From: Gammaproteobacteria bacterium
Lineage (GTDB): Bacteria > Pseudomonadota > Gammaproteobacteria > Steroidobacterales > Steroidobacteraceae
DNA length: 64,000 nucleotides
Direction of reading: 5' to 3'
Assembly: GCA_028293805.1 (NCBI GenBank)
Contig: JAQGOC010000124.1
Span: 1-64,000 of the forward strand
Below are positions 18,593 through 27,575 of this stretch, one piece after another (position 1 is the stretch's first letter; each line of letters starts with the position of its first letter). The notes under the pieces were generated by a model. It was not told the DNA's origin. It did not search any database and saw nothing but the letters and a program-made list of their open reading frames with translations. The translations under genes were made by a program, and so were the position numbers.

Positions 18593-18768
18593 CAACCGCC
18601 CTCGCCGGGCGCATCGGCTGAATTCCTGTCGGTCGTCCTGCCGAGTGCGTCGTTCAGTTGATTGCTTCCCCTCTTCTGAGGGATTTGAAAGCGGCCCAGG
18701 TCCCCTTATACGTGATGCCGAGACCATTTCGGTTTTGCGGGGCGTCCGTGCGGCGCGGGATGATTTGC

Positions 18769-19611
18769 ATGGCAAGCAAGGTGTGGTTTATCACGGGAAC
18801 GTCCAAGGGCTTTGGGCGGGTCTGGGCGGAGGCAGCGCTGGCGCGCGGCGATCGAGTTGCGGCAACTGCCCGTGACGTGAAAAAGCTCGCTCCCCTCGTC
18901 GAACGCTATCGCGAGAAGGTTGCGGCGATCACGCTGGATGTTACCGACAGAACTGCAGTCGGTGCCGCGATCACTGCGGCGCACACGCACTTCGGCCGCC
19001 TCGACGTGGTGGTCAACAACGCCGGATACGGCCTGTTCGGCACGATTGAAGAGGTCAGTGAAGCCGAGGCCAGGGACCAGATTGAGACGAACCTCTTCGG
19101 CGCGCTCTGGGTCACCCAGGCGGCGTTGCCGATCCTGCGTGCCCAGGGCTCCGGCCACATCATTCAGGTCTCCTCGATCGGCGGAGTCAATGCCTTCCCC
19201 ACCGTCGGCCTCTATCACGCCTCAAAATGGGGTCTCGAGGGCTTCAGCCAGTCCCTCGCGGCCGAGGTGGCCGCCTTTGGCATCAAGGTGACTCTGGTCG
19301 AGCCGGGCGGGTATGCCACGGATTGGAGTGGCCCTTCGGCCAAGCGAGCCGCGCAGATGCGTGAGTATGACGGTGCACGTGCCGCAATCGCGGCATTGCG
19401 CAGCAACAATGTTCCGGGCGACCCAGACGCCACAGGTCCAGCCATTCTGAAGCTGGTCGATGCCGAGGATCCGCCGCTGCGGATCTTCTTCGGCTCGGGC
19501 GGTTTGCCGCTGACGCGCGCCGAATACGCCAAGCGGATTGAAACGTGGGAGAAGTGGCAAGACCTATCCATCCAGACGCAGGGCGATCTGGCGCGGAAGC
19601 AGGCTAGCTAG
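18769..19611 (+). CDS. SDR family oxidoreductase
   Basis: Classical short-chain dehydrogenase/reductase of about 280 residues, using NAD(P)H. The cofactor motif is VWFITGTSKGFGR (TGxxxGxG), followed by NNAGYGLFG, the catalytic Ser in IQVSSIGG and the YxxxK pair in LYHASKWGLEGF, then VEPGGYATDW. The branch with TGTSKGFG is common in proteobacteria and its substrates are mostly unknown. The frame is open upstream to 18658, but homology begins at the ATG at 18769 (an ATG at 18760 is possible). It borders the decayed region and converges on the small HExxH protein gene. Confidence 0.88.
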   Translation: MASKVWFITGTSKGFGRVWAEAALARGDRVAATARDVKKLAPLVERYREKVAAITLDVTDRTAVGAAITAAHTHFGRLDVVVNNAGYGLFGTIEEVSEAEARDQIETNLFGALWVTQAALPILRAQGSGHIIQVSSIGGVNAFPTVGLYHASKWGLEGFSQSLAAEVAAFGIKVTLVEPGGYATDWSGPSAKRAAQMREYDGARAAIAALRSNNVPGDPDATGPAILKLVDAEDPPLRIFFGSGGLPLTRAEYAKRIETWEKWQDLSIQTQGDLARKQAS

Positions 19612-19625
19612 CCAGCGCGACTGTC

Positions 19626-20024
19626 CTACGGTTCACGCCGGCAACCCAGATGGTTGATCGCGAACCGCTCGAAGCCGCCCTGGACCTCAGAGATAAAGCG
19701 GCTCTGCACGCGAAAGGCTTCCTGCTCGCGCTCGTCGGTATCCAGGCAGGAGACTAGGTCGAACCGGCCGCTTTGGTGCTGCAAGTAATGCACGAATTCG
19801 TGCACGGCGATGTGATCTCTGGCGGCGTCTGTCAGATCCTCTCTCAGGAAGACGACATCATGGTCCTCATACAACCCGAAGACCGGACATGGAATGTGGT
19901 CCTTGCATACCCGATGGCTGAACCAGCTCTCCGGTTCCAACTGAACCCGGGGCGGGGCATCCGGCATTGGATACCCGGACAACTGGGAGGCCCACGTCAA
20001 CACATACAGAACCCATTCGTTCAT
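19626..20024 (-). CDS. Small HExxH putative metallopeptidase-like protein
   Basis: 132-residue protein with a zinc-peptidase motif HEFVH (75-79) in AVHEFVHYLQHQSG, and a downstream Glu in REQEAFRVQSRF that could be a third ligand, a pattern seen in several small putative metallopeptidase families. Four cysteines (C40, C46 and two later) could form disulfides. The N-terminus is mildly hydrophobic but is not a clear signal peptide. GAGG lies just before the ATG, so the gene appears real. I do not recognise a named family with certainty, and proteolytic activity is only a possibility. Confidence 0.65.
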   Translation of the reverse strand: MNEWVLYVLTWASQLSGYPMPDAPPRVQLEPESWFSHRVCKDHIPCPVFGLYEDHDVVFLREDLTDAARDHIAVHEFVHYLQHQSGRFDLVSCLDTDEREQEAFRVQSRFISEVQGGFERFAINHLGCRREP

Positions 20025-20477
20025 GGTTACCTCGACTTGGTTCGTAGCGTTTCAAACAACTCCGAGATGTGATTCACTGGCGGCTTTGCGAGTCACGGAA
20101 CCCGTCTGGCTGACAAGTTCCCGAGGCGCTGCGCCTTGAACCGCCGCTTCCGGCGGAGGCTACTGTCCGCACTGACCGTTACACGCCGGTGTCACTGTGC
20201 GAGTAGCGAATTTCAAGTGGAATAAAAGACAGACGCTGAAAAACGCGGCGTTTCCTGCACGGCGCCTGCCTGCCCGGGACAGGCTCCCGCGTATGTTAGG
20301 TCGCGCGCCGCCGACCTCCGGCCGTGCCGCGGCGTTCCACGCAAGGACACAGATGCAAGACAGTTTCAGCTGCAATATTTAGTGCAGGACATGAAATCGA
20401 CATGCGATTGTCGGTGGCCACACTTTCCGTCGGAAGCCGGCGCAATTTCGCGGACGGACCTGAACAGGAGAGTCGAG
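20025..20477. other. Intergenic, no gene seen
   Basis: About 450 bases between the divergent HExxH and lipoprotein genes. Open frames here are short, lack ribosome binding sites and match nothing I know. The lipoprotein gene's AGGAGA lies at the right edge. I see no clear hairpin or operator. Confidence 0.45.
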
Positions 20478-20957
20478 ATGAAGTATCAGAACACCGCCTT
20501 GATGTTGCCGCTGCTCGCCGTCATGGCGGCCGGTTGCACTACGATGGGAACCGGGACGGGAGCCACGCCATCCGGTGCGAGCGCGGCCACCTTTAACTGG
20601 CGCAGCTCCGATGGGGTTTCCGGGACGATCAGCGCAACGCTGTCGAACGGCAAGACGTACAGCGGACAGTACTTTCAGATCACGAAAGACACGACCGTCG
20701 ATGGCATCGGACCTCTTTGGACCGGCTGGGGTGGTCGACGCGGGATGGACTGGGGTTACTGGGGAGCAGACCCGTCGCCGGACTTCATCACGCACTACTC
20801 AGGGCGCGTGGTCGCGAATCTCGCCGAAACCGACGGCTCACACATGCGATGTCAGTTCCGCCTCGTGCATCCGTCCGACGGAATGAATGGCGGCGGCCTC
20901 GGGCAGTGTCAGATGCCTGATGGAACTTCCATTGATGCGAATTTCCCGAAAGGCTGA
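20478..20957 (+). CDS. Predicted lipoprotein of unknown function
   Basis: About 159 residues with a lipoprotein signal peptide ending in the lipobox VMAAGC, so it should be acylated on Cys near residue 19 and held at the inner or outer membrane. The mature part is rich in Gly, Ser and Trp (WTGWGGRRGMDWGYWG) and has alternating beta-type strands, with two further cysteines (MRCQF and GQCQMP). The ATG at 20478 follows AGGAGA by 6 bases. The next gene also encodes a small exported protein. I do not recognise the family. Confidence 0.7.
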   Translation: MKYQNTALMLPLLAVMAAGCTTMGTGTGATPSGASAATFNWRSSDGVSGTISATLSNGKTYSGQYFQITKDTTVDGIGPLWTGWGGRRGMDWGYWGADPSPDFITHYSGRVVANLAETDGSHMRCQFRLVHPSDGMNGGGLGQCQMPDGTSIDANFPKG

Positions 20958-20999
20958 CCTGCACCACGTACTCGAGCCTGACTATAATGAGGAAGATTC

Positions 21000-21404
21000 A
21001 TGAACAGATTCAAATCTCTGGTTCTCGCTGCTGCCGTTGCCGCAGTTAGCTTCACGGTAACCGCTTCCCGGGCAGAGGCTGAGGTGAGCGTGGCCATCGG
21101 AGCCGAACCGGCATGTCCTTATGGGTACTATGACTATGCCCCTTATACGTGCGCTCCTTATGGCTACTACAGCCCGGAATGGTTTGTGGGCGGTGCCTTC
21201 ATTGGCGCCGGCCCGTGGTTTCACGGCCCTGAAAACTTTCGCGGTCGTGTAGATAGCCGTTTCGATGTTCGCCACGGCTATAGCAGTCGGCTGCCCCATC
21301 CTGGCGATGGGCGGGACGCGTCAATGCGGCTCGATCGGATTGACCATTTCAGAGGAGATGAAATGCATGATGGGCACGGCCACGTAGGCGGCGGCAGACG
21401 TTAA
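21000..21404 (+). CDS. Small exported Tyr/Pro/Gly-rich protein
   Basis: 134-residue protein with a signal peptide cleaved after about residue 27 (SRAEAE). The mature part has CPYGYYDYAPYTCAPYGYYSPEW, two short repeats of a C-x-PYGYY unit, then GGAFIGAGPWFHGP and a His/Gly-rich tail. Similar small secreted proteins occur widely in proteobacteria without a known function. GAGGAAG lies just before the ATG. It is 42 bases after the lipoprotein gene and likely in the same transcript. Confidence 0.7.
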   Translation: MNRFKSLVLAAAVAAVSFTVTASRAEAEVSVAIGAEPACPYGYYDYAPYTCAPYGYYSPEWFVGGAFIGAGPWFHGPENFRGRVDSRFDVRHGYSSRLPHPGDGRDASMRLDRIDHFRGDEMHDGHGHVGGGRR

Positions 21405-21441
21405 GCGCGTACTTTTCGACGCCGGGTGCGGCCGCCGCCCG

Positions 21442-21463
21442 CAGGGTTACATCTGTAACCCTG
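21442..21463. promoter_or_regulatory. Perfect 22-bp palindrome upstream of hybrid kinase gene
   Basis: CAGGGTTACA at 21442-21451 and TGTAACCCTG at 21454-21463 are exact inverted repeats around TC. It lies 89 bases before the hybrid kinase start. Its core GTTACA-NN-TGTAAC occurs again at 35878-35891. A dimeric regulator site is likely; a terminator for the preceding gene is less likely because the spacer is only 2 bases. Confidence 0.55.
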
Positions 21464-21551
21464 TAAAACCCGCCAGTCCTCGCCCTGGAATACCGGATTG
21501 GAGCCATATCGGGTATGGTCGCCATCGTGACGCTCATGCTGGAGAGGGCGC

Positions 21552-24500
21552 ATGGATTCGAGATGGCAGGCCGCCGCGCTGGAGCTTACGGAAGGAACGC
21601 GCCAAACGCTCCGCGATGATGGCGAGTTCGCACTTTACCGTGTCCGGTTCCGGAGCTCGACCAACGAGACTCTGCAATCCGCGCTCGTGGTCGCCCCGCT
21701 TCGGGAACACACCGCTCCGCGGAGCCTGCGCCGTATGGAGCACGAATATTCGTTGCGAGCCGAACTCGATCCCGCCTGGGCCGTTCGGCCTCTCGCGCTC
21801 GCCAGGCATCAGGGGCGCCCTGTGCTCGTGCTCGAGGACCCCGGAGGCGAACCTCTGGACCGACTGGTTGGAACGCCCATGCAATTGCGACAATTCCTCC
21901 TTGTCGCAATTGGACTGTCGGCCGCGCTCGGCCGGGTTCACCAGCACGGCCTCATCCACAAAGACGTCAAACCCGCCAACGCTCTCGTGAACGCTGCGAC
22001 CGGCCAGGTGTGGCTGATGGGCTTCGGCATCGCATCGCGGCTGCCACGCGAACGGCAGTCGCCCGACCCTCCGGAAGTTCTCGCCGGAGCGCTCGCCTAC
22101 ATGGCGCCCGAACAAACGGGACGCATGAATCGTTCGATCGACTCTCGCAGCGACCTGTATTCACTCGGCGTCACGCTGTATGAAATGCTGACCGGCAGCC
22201 TGCCGTTCACCGCGTCCGATCCAATGGAATGGATTCACTGTCATATCGCGAGACAGCCCGTGCAGCCGAGCGAGCGGTCGAAGCAGGTCCCAGCTCCTGT
22301 TTCTGCCCTGATCCTCAAGCTCCTCGCCAAGACCGCCGAAGACCGCTATCAGACTGCGGCCGGTGTCGAAGCTGACCTCAGGCGGTGCCTCGGCGAATGG
22401 GACGCCAACAGACGCATCGCCGCCTTCGCTCTCGGCGCGCACGACACGTCAGACAGACTTCTGATGCCCGAGAAGCTGTACGGGCGTGATCAAGAACGCG
22501 AGGCCCTGCTCGCCGCCTTCGAGCGGGTGATCACCACCGGAACACCGGTTCTGGTTCTGGTCCACGGCTATCCCGGGATCGGCAAGTCCTCGGTCGTCCA
22601 TGAACTGCACAAAGCGATCGTCCTGCCGCGCGGCGTCTTCCTATCCGGGAAGTTCGACCAGTATCGACGGGATATTCCGTATGCCACGCTTGCCCAGGCG
22701 TTCCGGACTGTCATTGGCCATATTCTGAGCGAGAGCGAGGTAGAGGTTGACCGTTGGCGCAACGCGATCCGCAAATCCGTTGGCGCGAATGGTCAACTCA
22801 TTGTCAGCCTCATTCCCGAGCTCGAGTTCGTCATCGGCAAGCAGCCACTGGTTGCGGCGCTCCCCGCCACGGAAGCCGAGAGCCGTTTTCACATGGTGTT
22901 CCGCGCCTTTCTGGGTGTCTTCGCCTGCACGGAGCACCCGCTCGCCCTCTTTCTCGACGATCTTCAGTGGCTGGATGCGGCGACCCTCAAGCTGCTAGAG
23001 CACCTCATGACGCACCCTGACGTCCGTCATCTGCTCCTCATCGGGGCATTTCGGGAGAACGAGGTGAGCACCTCTCACCCCTTGATGCAAACTCTGGATG
23101 CCGTTCGGGGAACCGGCGCCGTGGTGCGCGATATCGCTCTCGCGCCTCTCTCGCTCGACGATGTGACCCATTTCGTTGCTGACACGCTGCATTGTGAGCA
23201 CGCCTCTGCCGAGCCCCTCGCCCGGCTCGTGTACGACAAAACGCTGGGTAATCCTTTTTTCGCGATCCAATTCCTCACGGCGCTGGCCGAGGAAGGGCTG
23301 CTTGCCTTCGAACCGGACGCGGCCGCGTGGAGGTGGAATCTGGGGCGCATCCGGGCCAAAGGCTACACCGACAACGTGGTGGATCTCATGGTCGGCAAGC
23401 TGAAACGATTGTCCGACTCGACGCAGGAACGGCTCAAGCAACTTGCCTGCCTGGGGAGCGTGGCCGAGATCGGCACTCTGACCCTGGTTCACGGACGATC
23501 CGAAGAGGAAATCCACACGGCACTGTGGGAGGCGCTCCGCACGGAGTTGATCGTCCGCCAGGACGGCGGCTACGCGTTCATCCACGACCGCGTCCAGGAG
23601 GCGGCCTACGGACTCATCCCTGCTGGCGAGCGTCCGGCGATCCATCTTCGGATCGGCAGGCTGCTTGCAGGTCAGACGCCCGCGGAGAAACTCGAGGACC
23701 GCATCTTCGAGATCGTAAATCAGCTCAACCGCGGCGCCGGGTTGATCACTTCACGGGAAGAGCGGGAGCGAGTCGCCGGGCTCAACCTCATTGCGGGCGA
23801 GCGGGCCAAAACCTCGGCGGCGTACGCCTCGGCGCTGGCATATTTTGCCGCCGGCCGGGCGCTGCTCACAGAGAACGCCTGGGAGCAGCGCTATTCGCTC
23901 CTGTTTGCGCTGGAGTTCCACCGTGCAGAGTGCGAATTTCTGAGCAGTCACCTGGCGGTTGCCGAACAACGGCTCGCCGCCCTCGCGGCGCGTACCGCGA
24001 CGCTGGTTGATAGTGCCGCGGTTGCATGCCTGCGCCTGGAGCTCTACACGACCTTGGATCGCAGCGATCGCGGCATCGAGCTGTGCCTGGAGTACCTGCG
24101 GCGCATCGGTGTGCAATGGTCGGCACACCCGACAAAGGAGCAGGTGCGCAAGGAATACGATGAGCTCTGGCGGCGCATCGGCAGCCGTTCCATCGAAGCC
24201 CTGGTCGAGCTGCCGTTGACCAGCGACCCGGATTGGCGCGCCACTCTGGATGTCCTCGCGCAAGTCGTCACGCCCGCTTTGTTTACGGATGACAACTTGC
24301 TCTGCCTGGTCCTCTGCCGCATGGCGAACATCAGTCTCGAGCATGGCAACAGCGGAGCCTCGTGTTTCGCCTATGTGTGGCTCGGCATGATCGTGGGCCC
24401 GCACTTCAACGACTACCCGACGGCGTTCCGCTTCGGCCAGCTCGGCTTCGAGCTGGTCGAGCAGCGGGGCCTGGATCGCTTCATGGCCCGTGTCTTCATG

Positions 24501-27500
24501 TCATTCGGCAACCTCGTCAATCCTTGGACGCAGCACATCCGCACCGGCCGCCCGTTGGTGCGGCGCGCCTTCAACACGGCCAACGAGATCGGCGACCTCA
24601 CCTTTGCAGCTTATAGCTGCAACAATCTGATCACCAACCTGCTCGCTTCTGGCGAGCCATTGCCTGACATCCAGCGGGAAGCCGAGGCCGGACTCGCATT
24701 CGCGCGCAAGATTCGGTTCGGTCTCGTCATCGACATCATCACCAGCCAGTTGCGGCTGATCCTTACGCTGCGAGGTCTGACGCCAGCATTCAACTCCTTC
24801 AACGATACGCAATTCGACGAGGTGCGCTTCGAGGAGCACTTCGAGGCGGATCCGCGCCTCGCACTTCCCTCGTGTTGGTATTGGATCCTCAAGTTGCAAG
24901 CGCGCTTTCATGCGGGTGAGTATGAGTCCGCCATCGAGGCGGAATTGCAGGCGCAACGGCTGCTGTGGACCTCACCATCATTCTTTGAGGTAGCCGAATA
25001 CCGTTTTTACGCCGCGCTTGCGCGAGCGGCATACTGCAACGCGAACTCGGGCGACCAGCATCCCGTGCACCTGGAAGCTCTGGCCGCGCATCAGCGGCAA
25101 CTCGAGATATGGGCGCATCATTGCCCCGAGAACTTCGGAAACCGCACGGCGTTGATCGGCGCCGAGATCGCCCGCATCGAAGGGCGGCCGCTCGACGCCG
25201 AGCGGCTCTACGAAGAGTCCATCCGGCTCGCGCGCGAGAACGGCTTCATTCAGAACGAAGCTATCGCTGGCGAGCTCGCCGCGCGCTTCTATGCGGCACG
25301 TGGATTCGAGACCATCGCCCAAGCGTACCTGCGCAACGCCCGCTACTGCTATTTGCAGTGGGGGGCCGACGGCAAGGTGCGGCAACTGGATGAGTCCAAC
25401 CCGCAGCTGCGGGCGGAGCCGTCGCCGGCCCACGCGACGAGCACGATCCGGGCCCCGGTCGAACACCTGGATCTCACGACTGTAGTCAAGGTCTCGCAAG
25501 CGGTCTCGGGCGAGATCGTTCCCGAAAAGCTCATCGACACGCTCATGCGAACCGCACTCGAGCACGCCGGAGCACAGCGCGGACTCTTGATCGTTCCGCA
25601 CGCTGGTGCGCAGCAAATCGAGGCGGAAGCCACGACCAGCGGCGACACAATCAGCGTCCGCTTCCGGCAAGCGAGCGTCTCAGCGGCAGAACTGCCCGAG
25701 TCCGTCCTTCACTACGTGCTACGGACACAGGAGAGCGTGATTCTGGACGATGCCTCCGCCCAGAGCGTGTTTTCCGCCGATGAGTACATCCGCCGCAATC
25801 GCGTCCGTTCCGTTCTCTGCCTGCCTCTGATCAAACAGGCCACACTGATCGGCGTGCTCTACCTCGAAAATAACCTGACTCCCCACGTGTTCACGCCTGC
25901 CCGGAACGCCGTCCTGAAGCTGATCGCCTCCCAGGCCGCGGTTTCGCTGGAGAATGCCCACCTTTATACGGACCTGAAGCAGGAGAACAGCGAGCGGCGG
26001 CGCGCCGAAGAGGCTCTGCGGCGCAACCAGGCCTATCTCGCTCAAGCGCAAACCGTGAGCCACACGGGCAGTTTCGGCTGGAATGCCGCAACCGATGAGA
26101 TCTACTGGTCTGCGGAGTGCTTTCGGATCTTTGGATTCGAGCCGGCGGTCCCACCCAACCTCGCGCGAATAATTGAACAAACGCATCCGGACGACAAGGA
26201 CTTGCTGGAGCAGACGCTCGATCGCGCACGAGAGGAGAAGAAGGAATTTGATCTGGAGTATCGCTTGCTGATGCAGGATGGTTCAGTGAAACATCTCCAG
26301 GTCGTGGCTCGTGCCTTGGCGGATGAAACAGGCGACCTCGAGTTTGTCGGTGCGGTGATGGACGTCACCCGGCGCAAATGCGCGGAGGAAGTGCAACGAG
26401 TGCAGGAACAGGAGCGTGAGGAGATGCAGCGGCAGCTGCAGCAGGCCGCTAAAATGGAGGCGATCGGGCGGCTGGCCGGTGGCATTGCGCATGATTTCAA
26501 CAACATCCTGGGCGCGATTCTCGGTTACGCGGAACTGGCGCAGAACAACGTGGGAGAAGGCGGCGCCGTGCGCCACCAGCTCGATCAGGTGATGCATGCA
26601 GGCGCCCGCGGGAAGGGCCTTGTCGATCGCATCCTCGCTTTCAGCCGCAGCGGTATGGGCGAGCGCGTGCCGATCCCGGTGCAGTCGGTCGTCGAAGAGA
26701 CGCTCGAGCTGCTTGCAGCATCCCTGCCTGCGGATGTGCATCTGGAGAGGCGACTTCATGCGCTCGACATGGCGGTTGTGGGCGACGCAACCCAGTTTCA
26801 CCAGGTCGTCATGAATCTCTGCACGAATGCGCTGCATGCAATGGGGCGCGGCGGCGTGCTTACAGTGGTGCTTGAGTGTGTAGTGGTCGGTGAGCGCCGC
26901 TTACTGTCGCATGGCACCCTGTGCGCCGACCGCTACGCGCGCCTCTCAATCAGTGACACCGGCAGCGGCATCCCGCCCGCGGTGCTGGAGCGCATGTTCG
27001 ATCCGTTCTTCACCCCCAAACGGGTCGGCGATGGCACCGGCCTTGGCCTTGCGTTGGTCCATGGGATCGTTGCGGACTTTCGCGGTGTCATTGACGTGGC
27101 GACGCAGGTAGGCGCGGGCACCACGTTCACGATCTGGCTGCCGGCCGCGGACGAAAGGCCCAATCTCGTGGTGCAACCTGCCGGCGAGCTGCCGCGAGGC
27201 AACGGCGAGGCCGTAATGATCGTAGACGATGAGCGTGCGCTGGTGGCGCTCGCGGAAGAGACGCTTGCCGAGCTGGGCTACGAGCCGGTGGGGTTTGACT
27301 CGAGCCTCGCCGCTTTACAGGCGTTTCGCGCGGAACCGCAGCGCTTCGATCTCGTCCTGACCGACGAGACCATGCCGGACCTCATGGGGACCGAGCTGGC
27401 CCGTGAGATCCGGCGGTTGCGACCCGAAATTGCAATCATACTCATGAGCGGCTACAGCGATTCGCAACTGAGCGACCGCGCACAGGCCGTTGGGGTCATT

Positions 27501-27575
27501 GAGGTGCTCCGCAAACCACTCATTCGCCGCGATATCGCTGAGCCGGTCGCGCGTGCGCTGCAGGCACGCTACTAG
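21552..27575 (+). CDS. Hybrid protein: kinase-like/ATPase/GAF/PAS/histidine kinase/receiver
   Basis: 2007-residue signalling protein. Domains in order: Ser/Thr kinase-like fold (1-280), AAA/STAND ATPase with Walker A GYPGIGKS (339-346) and Walker B LFLDDLQWLD (466-475), a long TPR-like helical region, GAF (about 1306-1470), PAS (about 1496-1620), HisKA with phospho-His1647 in GGIAHDFNNI, HATPase with N-box near 1752 and DTGSGIPP near 1801, and a C-terminal receiver with Asp1938 in VLTDETMPD. No membrane segment is clear. The kinase-like domain keeps HKDVKPAN (136-143) but has MGFG instead of DFG and no evident ATP-binding lysine. The ATG follows GGAGAGG. Its stop overlaps that of the opposing kinase gene. 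No output regulator is adjacent. Confidence 0.93.
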   Translation: MDSRWQAAALELTEGTRQTLRDDGEFALYRVRFRSSTNETLQSALVVAPLREHTAPRSLRRMEHEYSLRAELDPAWAVRPLALARHQGRPVLVLEDPGGEPLDRLVGTPMQLRQFLLVAIGLSAALGRVHQHGLIHKDVKPANALVNAATGQVWLMGFGIASRLPRERQSPDPPEVLAGALAYMAPEQTGRMNRSIDSRSDLYSLGVTLYEMLTGSLPFTASDPMEWIHCHIARQPVQPSERSKQVPAPVSALILKLLAKTAEDRYQTAAGVEADLRRCLGEWDANRRIAAFALGAHDTSDRLLMPEKLYGRDQEREALLAAFERVITTGTPVLVLVHGYPGIGKSSVVHELHKAIVLPRGVFLSGKFDQYRRDIPYATLAQAFRTVIGHILSESEVEVDRWRNAIRKSVGANGQLIVSLIPELEFVIGKQPLVAALPATEAESRFHMVFRAFLGVFACTEHPLALFLDDLQWLDAATLKLLEHLMTHPDVRHLLLIGAFRENEVSTSHPLMQTLDAVRGTGAVVRDIALAPLSLDDVTHFVADTLHCEHASAEPLARLVYDKTLGNPFFAIQFLTALAEEGLLAFEPDAAAWRWNLGRIRAKGYTDNVVDLMVGKLKRLSDSTQERLKQLACLGSVAEIGTLTLVHGRSEEEIHTALWEALRTELIVRQDGGYAFIHDRVQEAAYGLIPAGERPAIHLRIGRLLAGQTPAEKLEDRIFEIVNQLNRGAGLITSREERERVAGLNLIAGERAKTSAAYASALAYFAAGRALLTENAWEQRYSLLFALEFHRAECEFLSSHLAVAEQRLAALAARTATLVDSAAVACLRLELYTTLDRSDRGIELCLEYLRRIGVQWSAHPTKEQVRKEYDELWRRIGSRSIEALVELPLTSDPDWRATLDVLAQVVTPALFTDDNLLCLVLCRMANISLEHGNSGASCFAYVWLGMIVGPHFNDYPTAFRFGQLGFELVEQRGLDRFMARVFMSFGNLVNPWTQHIRTGRPLVRRAFNTANEIGDLTFAAYSCNNLITNLLASGEPLPDIQREAEAGLAFARKIRFGLVIDIITSQLRLILTLRGLTPAFNSFNDTQFDEVRFEEHFEADPRLALPSCWYWILKLQARFHAGEYESAIEAELQAQRLLWTSPSFFEVAEYRFYAALARAAYCNANSGDQHPVHLEALAAHQRQLEIWAHHCPENFGNRTALIGAEIARIEGRPLDAERLYEESIRLARENGFIQNEAIAGELAARFYAARGFETIAQAYLRNARYCYLQWGADGKVRQLDESNPQLRAEPSPAHATSTIRAPVEHLDLTTVVKVSQAVSGEIVPEKLIDTLMRTALEHAGAQRGLLIVPHAGAQQIEAEATTSGDTISVRFRQASVSAAELPESVLHYVLRTQESVILDDASAQSVFSADEYIRRNRVRSVLCLPLIKQATLIGVLYLENNLTPHVFTPARNAVLKLIASQAAVSLENAHLYTDLKQENSERRRAEEALRRNQAYLAQAQTVSHTGSFGWNAATDEIYWSAECFRIFGFEPAVPPNLARIIEQTHPDDKDLLEQTLDRAREEKKEFDLEYRLLMQDGSVKHLQVVARALADETGDLEFVGAVMDVTRRKCAEEVQRVQEQEREEMQRQLQQAAKMEAIGRLAGGIAHDFNNILGAILGYAELAQNNVGEGGAVRHQLDQVMHAGARGKGLVDRILAFSRSGMGERVPIPVQSVVEETLELLAASLPADVHLERRLHALDMAVVGDATQFHQVVMNLCTNALHAMGRGGVLTVVLECVVVGERRLLSHGTLCADRYARLSISDTGSGIPPAVLERMFDPFFTPKRVGDGTGLGLALVHGIVADFRGVIDVATQVGAGTTFTIWLPAADERPNLVVQPAGELPRGNGEAVMIVDDERALVALAEETLAELGYEPVGFDSSLAALQAFRAEPQRFDLVLTDETMPDLMGTELAREIRRLRPEIAIILMSGYSDSQLSDRAQAVGVIEVLRKPLIRRDIAEPVARALQARY

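Larger units (their letters stand above)
17273..18768. other. Decayed region without intact genes
   Basis: About 1.5 kb between the LuxR regulator and the SDR gene with no intact gene I can support. Open frames on both strands are short and interrupted. Minus-strand stretches look like pieces of former enzymes (see the two remnants listed separately). The region looks like pseudogene debris. Confidence 0.6.

Noticed and set aside
20983-20988. TATAAT sequence just before the small exported protein gene
   Set aside because: No suitable -35 element lies 16-18 bases upstream and it would put the start of transcription at or inside the ribosome binding site.
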